Shown one piece after another: positions 1-7,201 of a stretch of 64,000 nucleotides of DNA. The DNA is taken from positions 39,697-103,696 of the forward strand of contig NZ_QQWG01000016.1 in the NCBI RefSeq assembly GCF_003863355.1. The letters run 5' to 3'. This stretch comes from Ancylomarina euxina. Its GTDB lineage: Bacteria > Bacteroidota > Bacteroidia > Bacteroidales > Marinifilaceae. Position 1 is the first letter of the stretch, and each line of letters starts with the position of its first letter. The notes below the pieces were generated by a model. That model did no database searches. It was not told the origin of the DNA and was given only the letters and a program-made list of their open reading frames with translations. Made by a program: the position numbers and the translations under genes.

Positions 1-490
1 TCGTGTTCATTGCATCGGTTAGGCCCAAAAATGCAATCTTAAGATCATTGACCTCCTTAATAATATAGGTGGGTAAATTTGCAAAGCTGTCACCATCTCT
101 ATTTTTAAGGTTTGAGCTGAACCATTGTGCGTTTGATTTTGATATTAAATGGATGCAGTGTGCGGCTCCATAATCGAATTCGTGCTGGCCGAAATTGCAA
201 AGATCCACCGGTATCTGATTAAAAGCTTCAATCATTGGAAATCCTTTGTAGATTCCTCCAAAGAGAACACCACCACATAAATCACCACCATGCAAAACGA
301 TTGTATTGGGATTTGTTTCCTTCATCTGGTCGACTATTGTTTTTAACCGAGCCATTCCTCCGCGTCCCCCTTCTACATCATCCAAAGGATAAATTTGATG
401 TGCATCAGTAAAATAAAGTAAATCAACTTTCTGAGCTTGTGAAGAGAAGGAGAAAACAAAGAGAAAAATGAATAGAAATCGATGGTTCAT
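1..490 (-). CDS. 5'-nucleotidase-like metallophosphoesterase, partial (C-terminus outside window)
   Basis: About 163 residues are visible, from an ATG at 490 to the window edge. The N-terminus is a signal peptide ending near SSQAQ, so the protein is exported. Metallophosphoesterase motifs follow in order: FTDAHQ (the D-x-H metal ligands), HGGD, and FGQHEFDYG. The arrangement matches the UshA/5'-nucleotidase family, periplasmic enzymes that hydrolyse nucleotides or related phosphoesters. The usual third motif is GNHEFD; here the Asn position reads Gln. Most of the catalytic domain and the substrate-binding C-terminal domain are missing from view, so the substrate cannot be stated. Confidence 0.85.
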   Translation of the reverse strand, partial: MNHRFLFIFLFVFSFSSQAQKVDLLYFTDAHQIYPLDDVEGGRGGMARLKTIVDQMKETNPNTIVLHGGDLCGGVLFGGIYKGFPMIEAFNQIPVDLCNFGQHEFDYGAAHCIHLISKSNAQWFSSNLKNRDGDSFANLPTYIIKEVNDLKIAFLGLTDAMNT

Positions 491-598
491 GACGCTTATT
501 ACTTTATATTTTTAGTTTATCTAGCTTGAAATTAACAATTTGAATCAGATATGCCTAAGCATAATTTGATTACTTGTCAAAAATAGGCCAGTTGTTTT

Positions 599-1621
599 TT
601 ATTTCTTCACTTTTAGAGGAGATGTCTGAAGGACTTGGGGATGTGTTTCGGTAAATTTTCGTTGTCGGTGTTTTTCTATTAAATAATTCTCCAAACGCCT
701 AAGCCAAACTAGGATGATAGCAAACAAAAACCGAGGGATAATCAGAACAGGAATAGAGTAGCCCAAACTTAAAAACAGAAGAGGATCTTCCAGTTGTGAG
801 TGAGATATGGCTAGATGGTGATTCAGAAGGTCGCATTCTTTCTGTTTAAGTTGACCTTCTTCAACTTTCTGAAGCATGACGGCAGAACCATAAGCTAAGC
901 CAATAGTGTTACCTACCACCCATAGGAAAGAAGACTCCTTGGGTAAGCCCATTAGTTTCATCAATGGGGATAGAGGCTTGGTCAGATATTTTAAAATGCC
1001 AAACTCCTCCAGGCAGCGCTGTACAATAAGAAGCGCATTAACCAGAATAACAATTTTAAGTAGAGTGACACCAATTTGAGGTAGCCATTCGATGATGGCT
1101 TGTGTCAAATCTCCATTCTGAGTCTGATAAGAGAATGTTCCATCAGAAGGGCTGCCCGGGAGAATAAAATTGAGCACTGCTCCAACAATAAAACTAGAGA
1201 CTAAGCGCAGCAAGAGCATGCGTGTTGCCGAAGAGCCTGTTTTCTTAAGAATGGCTGTTTCGATGAGGAAGCCATGTGAGATAAGGCACATCACAGCCAA
1301 TATGGTACCATCACGAACAGGTAGTGCCAAGGTGGTGAGAACAGCCACAACCGAATAAATGTTGGTGAAGATGCTGGTGATTAAAACCAGTGCCGCAACC
1401 CCAGGCAGACCAATGATTTGAAAGATAGGGCTGGTGTATTCGGCCATAATGACCAGCAAACCAAAGTAATCCAATAAAAGAACCGCGAATGAAACGGGAA
1501 GGGTAAGTTTGATGAGCCACAGTGAGGTTTTTAAACCCACAGGTAAAGCCTGTTTCACACACATTAATAATCTGTTATTGAAATCTTTCATGAGATTCTG
1601 TTTCCAAGTTTGAAGTTGCAA
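599..1621 (-). CDS. nucleoside recognition (Gate) domain membrane protein
   Basis: This 340-residue integral membrane protein has roughly eight hydrophobic segments separated by short loops. The order of helices, the conserved NxxIGLAYGSA-type segment near residue 240 and the length fit the Gate/nucleoside-recognition family, related to the spore maturation proteins SpmA/SpmB and to the central domain of nucleoside transporters. The substrate is unknown. An internal Met at residue 11 (MKDFNN) is an alternative start. The gene stands alone between the partial nucleotidase and the YbaK-like gene. Confidence 0.75.
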   Translation of the reverse strand: MQLQTWKQNLMKDFNNRLLMCVKQALPVGLKTSLWLIKLTLPVSFAVLLLDYFGLLVIMAEYTSPIFQIIGLPGVAALVLITSIFTNIYSVVAVLTTLALPVRDGTILAVMCLISHGFLIETAILKKTGSSATRMLLLRLVSSFIVGAVLNFILPGSPSDGTFSYQTQNGDLTQAIIEWLPQIGVTLLKIVILVNALLIVQRCLEEFGILKYLTKPLSPLMKLMGLPKESSFLWVVGNTIGLAYGSAVMLQKVEEGQLKQKECDLLNHHLAISHSQLEDPLLFLSLGYSIPVLIIPRFLFAIILVWLRRLENYLIEKHRQRKFTETHPQVLQTSPLKVKK

Positions 1622-1685
1622 AACTAAAAAAGAATTTTGTTGTTATTGATATTTTGGTTTTGATTATTTGCTCTTCTTTTTTTAC

Positions 1686-1715
1686 CGCTAATCCCGAAAA
1701 AACTCGGGACGCTAA
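1686..1715. repeat. 18-bp palindrome flanked by 6-bp direct repeats (copy 1)
   Basis: The palindrome TCCCGAAAAAACTCGGGA (1692-1709) lies between two copies of CGCTAA (1686-1691 and 1710-1715). A second unit of identical architecture, with different flanking bases, sits at 2415-2444. The layout resembles a tiny insertion with target duplication. It lies in a gene-free stretch rich in common Bacteroidota intergenic phrases. Confidence 0.7.
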
Positions 1716-1883
1716 GTTTTTCACGCCAGGCCCTCAAAGAGAAAAATTCTAATTTACTCGCAAGCTCGTTAACATGTTAGTGTTCATCTGTGTAATTTGT
1801 GGACAGTTTCATTTTCTCTTTTTAAACGTAAAGGAACACGTTTTTATCTGCGTTCATCATTGTAATCTGCGGGAATCAAGGAA

Positions 1884-2342
1884 CTACTTTATAAGATCAA
1901 CAGCTTCTGCATTCACAACCTGCATGAGGTCACCAGGCTTTAGTTTAACTCTGAATTTGACTTTCCCTCCACTCACAATGACTTGTTCCATTTTGCTTGA
2001 GCTAAGTTCAAGAAAAGTTTTGTAGAGTTTCTTCATGCCGATAGGCGAACAGCCCCCTTTGATATAACCCGTGTTTGGCAATAGTTCCTTTTCAGGAAGC
2101 ATCAAAATCTTTTTTTCTTGGGCTGCACTTGCAGCTTTTTTGAGATCCAGTTCGTTGTTAAGGGGAATAATAAAGACGTAGAGTTCGTTGCTTACACCAC
2201 GAGCCACAAGTGTTTTGTGAATGAGTGAGGCATCTACATCGGGATTATTTGAATCACTCAAGTCAATTGAGTCTTTAGCCTCGTAGCTAATCTTGTTTTT
2301 ATCCAGTATTCGTAATGCGTTTGTCTTAATCGTCTTGCCCAT
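1884..2342 (-). CDS. ybaK: Cys-tRNA(Pro)/Cys-tRNA(Cys) deacylase, YbaK/EbsC family
   Basis: This 152-residue protein matches the YbaK family in length and layout. It starts with the KTNALRILDKNKI segment, has the LVARG turn near residue 67, and carries the family signature YIKGGCSPIGMKK around residues 113-125. YbaK is a cytoplasmic trans-editing enzyme that removes cysteine mischarged onto tRNA-Pro. The minus-strand ATG at 2342 follows a gap with no competing start. No operon partner is apparent. Confidence 0.9.
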   Translation of the reverse strand: MGKTIKTNALRILDKNKISYEAKDSIDLSDSNNPDVDASLIHKTLVARGVSNELYVFIIPLNNELDLKKAASAAQEKKILMLPEKELLPNTGYIKGGCSPIGMKKLYKTFLELSSSKMEQVIVSGGKVKFRVKLKPGDLMQVVNAEAVDLIK

Positions 2343-2414
2343 AATCGTTTTTCAATCTGATGAAGCGAAGTTAGGAAAACTGACTATTTCACGCAAAGTG
2401 CGCAGAGAATTTAA

Positions 2415-2444
2415 GCGCAATCCCCGAAAGTTTTCGGGGCGCAA
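2415..2444. repeat. 18-bp palindrome flanked by 6-bp direct repeats (copy 2)
   Basis: The palindrome TCCCCGAAAGTTTTCGGG (2421-2438) is bracketed by GCGCAA at 2415-2420 and 2439-2444. The element length and flank length are the same as in the copy at 1686-1715, while the duplicated flank differs. That is what insertion at two different targets would give. Confidence 0.7.
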
Positions 2445-2481
2445 AGAGATGGGTTGAAACCTTTGCGTGGAATTCGAGCTT

Positions 2482-2671
2482 GGTATAAATTAAACTTCAT
2501 TTTTTGGCTTGATCCAAAAAACGAAGCAAAAAAGATCAAGGCTGCTTTTAAAAGATTTTTCTTATTTGCCTTAAGCTTAAGTGCGGCCGGGTGATTTTCG
2601 AACAAAGTTCTCAACTTCCCGGTCTTTCTAAAGCTTTCGTTAAGCGAAATATCTTTAAAAAGAGGCCATTT
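2482..2671 (-). repeat. dispersed ~180-bp intergenic repeat, copy A
   Basis: The reverse complement of this stretch aligns almost end to end with 33328-33510. Shared blocks include ACGAAAGCTTTAGAAAGACC, the segment ATCACCCGGCCGCACTTAAG, GGCAAATAAGAAA and TTGCTTCGTTT. A short variable palindrome (GAGAACTTTGTTCGA in this copy) sits in the middle. A 67-codon open frame across the copy is not conserved in copy B, so this is a repeat and not a gene. Confidence 0.85.
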
Positions 2672-2828
2672 ATTTTAATGATGTGCTTCTGAGCGCACTT
2701 TGTCAGTCTGCCGTGAGGCTTGCTACTCTTGTAGAAAGAGGAAGAGGCAAGGATCAGACTGGCTTGATTTTTGATTCGCGAACTAAATTTTCAAATGCGC
2801 TCATGAGCCCAGCGGCTTGAGCGAAAGA

Positions 2829-2862
2829 ATAAAAAAAACCGCTAGCAAGTCTGCTAACGGTT
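2829..2862 (-). terminator. Rho-independent terminator of the MBL-fold gene
   Basis: The stem AACCG(c)TAGCA / TGCTA(a)CGGTT closes a 4-nt loop. On the minus strand it is followed by a run of eight T. It lies 26 bp past the stop of the metallo-hydrolase gene at 2888. Confidence 0.8.
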
Positions 2863-2887
2863 ATATAAGTATTCGATATAAGTTTAT

Positions 2888-3643
2888 CTATAGATTAATG
2901 ACATCGCCCGTGGCATACTTAATGGTCTTAAACTCATCGTAAAAACGAACCAGAGTCGGGAAATCGACACAATGCATAGGGTAGATGTGTTCTACATTTT
3001 CCGCTTTAAAATACTCAATGGTTTTTCTTACAGTAGCTTGAATTTTTTGTGTGAGATGAAAACCACCCACCACAGCATAAAGATCTTGATCTGTTACTTC
3101 TTTGGCATACTCGCATATATTGCAAATGCCAGCATGCGAACAACCCGTTAATACAATTACGCCTTTGGCGGTTTTTATGGCTATGGCCGAATCGTCGAGC
3201 ATGCTGTCACCCTTGTGCTCTCCCTTTTCGAAACTCATTACTCTTGGTATCTGGCCCAAATAGAAAATACCAGGAGCGAATTCCAGACTTGTTTCTGAGG
3301 CAATAAGCTCAAAGTCGCGATTAAATAAATGTGCCTTCTCTTCCGAAACTTTCTCAAGAATATGCGGGTGTAGAATCAATTTTTTCTTCTCCTTAAACTC
3401 ATGACTAAGCATACCACTGGTATGATCCCAATGGTGATGTGATAGGACAACAAAATCAGTTTGATTTAGATCGATGTCCAGGGCATTAGCATTCTGCTTG
3501 TATAAGCTGGTATGTCCTGTGTCGAAGAGAATTTTGACCTGATTTGTTTCCACAAAAGCTGAAAAGCCCCATTCCGATCGACAAAATCGAGCGGCTCTTT
3601 TGCTTGTGTCGTTTTCGCAAAGTATGGTGATTTTTGTTTCCAT
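2888..3643 (-). CDS. MBL-fold metallo-hydrolase
   Basis: This protein of about 251 residues belongs to the metallo-beta-lactamase fold. The zinc-binding motif SHHHWDHTSGM lies near residues 73-83, a later GCSHAGICN supplies another metal ligand, and a C-terminal MHCVDF supplies the last histidine. The sequence type resembles archaeal/bacterial proteins loosely annotated as 7,8-dihydropterin-6-yl-methyl-4-(beta-D-ribofuranosyl)aminobenzene-5'-phosphate synthase, but the real substrate is unknown. I chose the Met of METKITILCEND (3643). An upstream ATG at 3658 would add MQIEI. It has its own terminator. Confidence 0.8.
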   Translation of the reverse strand: METKITILCENDTSKRAARFCRSEWGFSAFVETNQVKILFDTGHTSLYKQNANALDIDLNQTDFVVLSHHHWDHTSGMLSHEFKEKKKLILHPHILEKVSEEKAHLFNRDFELIASETSLEFAPGIFYLGQIPRVMSFEKGEHKGDSMLDDSAIAIKTAKGVIVLTGCSHAGICNICEYAKEVTDQDLYAVVGGFHLTQKIQATVRKTIEYFKAENVEHIYPMHCVDFPTLVRFYDEFKTIKYATGDVINL

Positions 3644-3688
3644 AATTTCTATTTGCATGCTATGTGAAGGATCTTAACCTGCTATTTT

Positions 3689-4069
3689 TTAAAATTCAGA
3701 TTTGCAATCCTTGCAATAATATACACTGTTTAGATTATTGAATGGCGTAAAAATGAGAAGTGACATGATAATTGCGATGATCTTCCTTATTTTATTTTTT
3801 CCCAATCCCATCTTTATGTTTTTTGATTGACAGTTGGGGCAAATCAACTCGGTCTTAGCATTTAACCCTAAAAGGGTACGGGCATTATCGTAGTCAGTCT
3901 CATGCAGCATAATTTGTATGCCAGAATTTAGAATGTGATTGTAATGCGGCATTAAATTTGAGAAATTCTCATTGGTAATAAAAACTTCGATACCTTCATT
4001 TTTCAGACGACCTTTTATGAGGTTTGCCTCAATAGCTGTTTCACAGGTCATTAATCGAATAATGCTCAT
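3689..4069 (-). CDS. DUF2007 domain protein with C-terminal zinc-ribbon-like Cys pairs
   Basis: The 126-residue product begins with a DUF2007 (putative signal-transducing) module at about residues 1-70: an alpha/beta fold with TCETAIEANLIKGRLKNEGI followed by a Leu-rich helix. A CPNCQSKN knuckle near residue 77 and a C-terminal CKDCKSEF flank a hydrophobic segment of ~20 residues. It may therefore be a membrane-attached zinc ribbon. The function is unknown. It sits 46 bp upstream of the MBL-fold gene on the same strand and could share its transcript. Confidence 0.7.
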   Translation of the reverse strand: MSIIRLMTCETAIEANLIKGRLKNEGIEVFITNENFSNLMPHYNHILNSGIQIMLHETDYDNARTLLGLNAKTELICPNCQSKNIKMGLGKNKIRKIIAIIMSLLIFTPFNNLNSVYYCKDCKSEF

Positions 4070-4168
4070 AGTTTTGAGAGGATATAAATGAGTTTGATTT
4101 GTGTTAAAAAAGAATTTGCTGCAAAGTAACGAAACTAAGCAGCAAATTGCATAAGGTGTTGAATGGAA

Positions 4169-4615
4169 TTAATAACCTTTTGCCTTCATCTTCGCCGCAA
4201 AATTCTGCCCAATTTTCATGCCCCACTGCTGACCAACCTGCATGGCCTCGCGAGTGAGTAGGGGTGTTTTCTCCGCAAATTTAATTCCTATAGGTGTTTT
4301 GTAAAACTTGATTAGCTCTTGCAAATCGGTTTGGCTTAAATGTTTTTTGTAGGCAGGAGCCAACATCACCACAAGCTCATTCATAGATGTTTTTTGAAAC
4401 TCTGCCTCAAACTCTTTCCATACATCAGCAGAAACCTGTGGGTATTGGCCCTTATAGGCTGCTAACATTTGGTTGATGGCTGCTTGGAAGGTGGCTTCCG
4501 ATCCTGAAACGTCAAACATTTCAGACAGTGTATTTTCATAAGCCTTATCACTTTGCGCAAATGACGAGAATGTGAATAGCATGAAGAATGCTAGGATGCT
4601 TAGTGTGTTTTTCAT
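4169..4615 (-). CDS. secreted DUF2059 protein
   Basis: I take the ATG at 4615, which gives 148 residues beginning MKNTLSILAFFMLFTFSSFA, a clean signal peptide cleaved near SFAQS. An open frame extends 35 codons further upstream, but that extension is polar and would bury the signal peptide. The mature part is a helical DUF2059 domain with the typical C-terminal LQELIKFYKTPIGIKFAEK segment. The family is periplasmic and of unknown function. Confidence 0.8.
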   Translation of the reverse strand: MKNTLSILAFFMLFTFSSFAQSDKAYENTLSEMFDVSGSEATFQAAINQMLAAYKGQYPQVSADVWKEFEAEFQKTSMNELVVMLAPAYKKHLSQTDLQELIKFYKTPIGIKFAEKTPLLTREAMQVGQQWGMKIGQNFAAKMKAKGY

Positions 4616-4816
4616 TGTTCTTATATTGGTTTGGTTTTTTAACGGTCTTGCTAAGTTGCTTGGGCGATTTGAAGAACCATCCCTTTTCAAACTACTATAG
4701 GTTTTATTTCTCGGACTCATTCCAAATTTAGCACTATCCGCCCAATGACTTGTATCTATTGTTAGGTCTTCGTGCTTTATTCTCAGTAGTCCACCTGTAT
4801 GGTTGCGAAAGGATGA

Positions 4817-5286
4817 CTATTTTATAAATCTTATTTGTAGGTTAAGTTTCATTTTCTGAACTCCATTTTCTGTATAAACTTTACCAAACCTATGCTTTGT
4901 CACGGAAGGGGTTTCCAGTTTGGTATTTTGAAACAAATAATCCTCAAAATTCTTTGAAAATAGAAATGATAACAAATTAAGTCTCCATCATCTTTGACAA
5001 TTAAATATCCGCCAGTTGCTTGATAATTGCGAGTCCAAACTTCAGCTGCACGCATACCCAAAGCGTAATCAGTTAAAAATTTCTTAACTATTAATTCATA
5101 CATCTTAGAATTAATGGCAAGGTTATAACCAATCGAATTTCTTATTGATACTTTTTTAGTGAATTTGGCAACTGTATTTTCAGAACTTATTTCATTTGAA
5201 TAAAAAAGGACTATAATTTCAGCTAATATTTTATCAAAGTTATAATCAATTGTTTGAAGATTTGATTGAAAAGTCTCATTTTCAAA
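4817..5286 (-). pseudogene. remnant of an HpaII-family type II restriction endonuclease
   Basis: Read on the minus strand, this stretch gives about 155 residues that resemble the C-terminal part of HpaII-type endonucleases from memory of the family: FDKILAEIIVLFYSN, FLTDYALGMRAAEVW, ATGGYLIVKDDGDLICYH. Near 4951-4955 the frame shifts, and the next frame continues with NFEDYLFQNTKLETPSVTKH and ends KMKLNLQIRFIK-stop, as expected of the family. The start is missing: a stop codon at 5287-5289 closes the frame, and about half of a ~350-residue enzyme is gone. No cognate cytosine methyltransferase is in view. Confidence 0.75.
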
Positions 5287-5316
5287 TTATAAATTAGCTT
5301 TACTATTTTCTATTGA

Positions 5317-5631
5317 TTAAAACCACGTGTGAAATATATTGATACCGATAAACAATCGCCTACTTTAAAAGATTCTCAAGTTGTTGGTGTTCCTCAAATT
5401 CGTTACGACAAAAGTGTTTTCGATGGGATACGAATTTTTACACGAGTGGGCGATGAGGCGAATTTTGATAATGGGCAAATTATTACCCAAACCAAATTTA
5501 AGGATACACGAGCTCGTATCGACCCTTCTAAGCCTGAAACACGGGAATATTACGCCTATTATGTGATAAAGGATAAAATCGTGGGTAAGCGTTCTAATAT
5601 TATAAAAATTGAACTTGGTGCTGTGGTTTAA
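5317..5631 (+). pseudogene. truncated C-terminal fragment of a fibronectin-like hypothetical protein
   Basis: About 100 residues are open from just after a stop at 5314, with only a GTG at 5329 as a possible start and no ribosome-binding site. The sequence (DGIRIFTRVGDE, then IDPSKPETREYYAYYV) resembles the C-terminal beta-sandwich of ~200-residue hypothetical proteins common in Bacteroidota. The N-terminal half is absent. It begins only ~30 bp from the broken end of the HpaII remnant, and both truncations face the same point near 5290-5320, so I read it as a gene fragment. Confidence 0.55.
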
Positions 5632-5830
5632 ATCACGGCATTCCAATAAACTTCTCGACTATGTTTGAGTCATCAGTTGAGTGATGAGATTTCCAGATGA
5701 TCATACTGGGGGTCTCATCTTTTTATTATAACCTATTACTTTCTCATTTTTATTTCAATGGTGAGTCTGGAGTTGTGTGTTTGGACTTGCAACAAAAATC
5801 TAGCAAGTCCAATTCTACCAACCAACTATT

Positions 5831-5885
5831 TCCCCTCCTTATTTTTAAGGAGGGGTGGCTTGCGAAGCAAGACGGGGTGGTTTAA
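5831..5885 (+). repeat. left terminal inverted repeat of the DUF559 unit
   Basis: The repeat is made of two hairpins: CCCCTCCTTatttttAAGGAGGGG, then GCTTgcgAAGC followed by GGGGTGG. Its reverse complement matches 6324-6377 at the outer hairpin and at the inner CCACC end. The middle hairpin keeps its shape but not its sequence. Confidence 0.75.
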
Positions 5886-5932
5886 AATCTAATCAATATT
5901 TTATGTAAATTGTATTGCTCAAATACACCAAA

Positions 5933-6325
5933 ATGAAAAAGATTCACAACAAACCCAATCTTCTTGAATATAGAAAAAAACTCAGAAGACGTTCTACTGC
6001 TGCTGAGTCTACTTTATGGAAAAGTATCAAAAATAAACAAGTTGAAAATCTGAAATTCCAAAGGCAACATTCTATCGGAAATTATATTGTCGATTTTTAC
6101 TGTCCTGAAATTAGATTAATAATAGAATTAGATGGCGCTTCACACGACAACTACCTATCTGAGGAGAAAGATCCAATTCGTGATAGAAAACTGGAGGAGC
6201 ACAATTGCACTATCATAAGATTTGAAAACAGATATGTTTATGAATTTCTTGAAGAGATTATTGAAGCAATTAGATTGCACAAAATATTTCACCTCGAAAA
6301 CAAAAAAAACATAGCTTCTTTCTGA
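5933..6325 (+). CDS. DUF559 (Vsr-like) endonuclease domain protein
   Basis: The product is 130 residues from the ATG at 5933 (MKKIHNKPN); a TTG 18 bp earlier is less likely. The DUF559 fold is clear: an N-terminal RKKLRRRSTAAESTLWKSIK helix, the core HSIGNYIVDFYCPEIRLIIELDGASHD with the acidic D/E and ExDG catalytic-type residues, then RDRKLEEHNCTIIRFENRYV. These proteins are related to the very-short-patch repair and PD-(D/E)XK nucleases. The gene fills the space between the two inverted repeats at 5831-5885 and 6324-6377, so it probably belongs to a small mobile unit. Confidence 0.85.
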   Translation: MKKIHNKPNLLEYRKKLRRRSTAAESTLWKSIKNKQVENLKFQRQHSIGNYIVDFYCPEIRLIIELDGASHDNYLSEEKDPIRDRKLEEHNCTIIRFENRYVYEFLEEIIEAIRLHKIFHLENKKNIASF

Positions 6326-6377
6326 CCACCTCCCTCGAACAAGTTCGAGTACTTCTCCTTAAACTAAGGAGGAGAAA
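6324..6377 (-). repeat. right terminal inverted repeat of the DUF559 unit
   Basis: GACCACCTC is followed by a perfect 7-bp hairpin CTCGAAC-AA-GTTCGAG (6334-6349) and then CTCCTTAaacTAAGGAG. It is the inverted partner of 5831-5885. It starts one base before the end of the nuclease gene's stop codon. Confidence 0.75.
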
Positions 6378-6582
6378 CAACATACAAAACAAATGGAAGG
6401 ACTTGCTTGAAGTTGCTATGTTTACATGTGCAGAGAGTTAATATATAGAGTTTTAAGTGTTTTATATATTAGGCTCTGATAAAAAAAATGAAAGATAAAA
6501 GTGTAGGGGCTAAAAACCATTCATCAAATATCTGAGTCAATGCATCTCGCTTTTTTGTAAATTGGTGTGTTAATTGGATATA

Positions 6583-6924
6583 ATGAAAAAAACTAACCGA
6601 CCTGTAATATATCCGAAGTGTAGATGTGAAGAGGGGAAAGAATCAGACTGGGAGCACACAAATGAATGCTGTATTGGTATTCGTCCCATTATAAGGAATG
6701 GCATCGGTCTTATTTTATCGATCTTAGCCATAACCTGCTTTTACGATTCACTCTCAACTATTATCTATATTGAAGATGAATCATTTTTCTGGGGCACGTT
6801 TTTAGCGGGCTTTGCTTTCACGTACCTGGCTTTTGAGGTGCTAAGGTCGAGGCCTATTAAGGAAGTAACGATTCGATGCCGAAATTGTGATTTTAAAGCC
6901 ATCATCAATTTTAAGGAAAAGTAG
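6583..6924 (+). CDS. hypothetical small membrane protein with N- and C-terminal Cys motifs
   Basis: I do not recognise this gene. From the ATG at 6583 it gives about 113 residues. A Cys-rich N-terminus (CRCEEG, then ECC) precedes two hydrophobic segments (about residues 35-55 and 65-85), and the C-terminus has a CRNC pair. The layout suggests a two-pass membrane protein with a possible metal-binding cytoplasmic part. It ends 15 bp before the terminator-like hairpin that precedes the tRNA-Leu fragment, so it lies outside the island. Confidence 0.55.
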   Translation: MKKTNRPVIYPKCRCEEGKESDWEHTNECCIGIRPIIRNGIGLILSILAITCFYDSLSTIIYIEDESFFWGTFLAGFAFTYLAFEVLRSRPIKEVTIRCRNCDFKAIINFKEK

Positions 6925-6938
6925 AAAGTTTGGGGCAT

Positions 6939-6974
6939 AAAAAAAGCTCCAATCTTTCGATTGAAGCTTTCTTC
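6939..6974. terminator. terminator-like hairpin beside the tRNA-Leu fragment
   Basis: AAAGCTcCAATC / GATTGaAGCTTT closes a TTTC loop with an A-run on the left, so it would terminate minus-strand transcription. It stands in the same position relative to the 17-bp tRNA fragment as the terminator at 11949-11985 does to intact tRNA-Leu. It is probably the original tRNA-Leu terminator displaced by island integration. Confidence 0.65.
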
Positions 6975-6975
6975 C

Positions 6976-6992
6976 GTACCCGGAGCGGGACT
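6976..6992 (-). repeat. att-like 17-bp direct repeat (fragment of tRNA-Leu 3' end)
   Basis: GTACCCGGAGCGGGACT is identical to 11986-12002, the 3' end of the intact minus-strand tRNA-Leu plus one flanking base. The match stops at once on the right (ATGC here, TGAA there). A partial tRNA 3' end separated from the intact gene by 5 kb is the usual footprint of tyrosine-recombinase integration. Confidence 0.8.
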
Positions 6993-7093
6993 ATGCATTT
7001 TTATGCTAATTTTTGAAGTGCCAGTAAAAATGGTAGGTTTTATAGGGTGTTTGAAGTGCGTTTCATAAAAAAACACACTTGAAGTAACTTAAA

Positions 7094-7123
7094 CGTTCCC
7101 CAAAACGTTCCCCATCGTTCCCT
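7094..7123. promoter_or_regulatory. CGTTCCCC direct repeats, island left end
   Basis: Three sites are present: CGTTCCCC at 7094-7101, CGTTCCCC at 7106-7113 and CGTTCCCT at 7116-7123. Two more CGTTCCCC copies with the same 12-bp period lie at the right end (11920-11939). Arm-type recombinase binding sites are the likely identity, by inference. Confidence 0.55.
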
Positions 7124-7159
7124 TTTTTATATCTTTACTTCGTAACATAAACTATTTCG

Positions 7160-7201
7160 ATGAGCGTTAATTTCTTCCTTAAAGAAATACAACCTTCTTA
7201 A
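7160..7201 (+). pseudogene. 13-codon stub resembling the N-terminus of a tyrosine integrase
   Basis: The ATG at 7160 opens a frame reading MSVNFFLKEIQPS before a stop. This opening resembles the arm-binding domain start of Bacteroidota tyrosine recombinases (M-x-V-x-F-x-L-K-x type). It lies where an integrase gene is expected, just inside the att repeat and the CGTTCCCC sites. The rest of the gene is absent; the sequence passes straight into the DsbA-like fragment in another frame. Confidence 0.45.

Noticed and set aside
1774..2025. 83-codon plus-strand open frame
   Set aside because: It overlaps the 3' half of the YbaK-like gene on the other strand and begins in low-complexity intergenic phrases; no family resemblance.
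2411..2614. 67-codon minus-strand open frame (MRTLFENHPAALKLK...)
   Set aside because: It lies wholly within and beside the dispersed repeat copy A and palindrome copy 2. Copy B at 33.4 kb does not keep the frame, so coding is unsupported.
5697..5885. 62-codon plus-strand open frame before the DUF559 gene
   Set aside because: Its last third is the terminal inverted repeat of the DUF559 unit and there is no ribosome-binding site.
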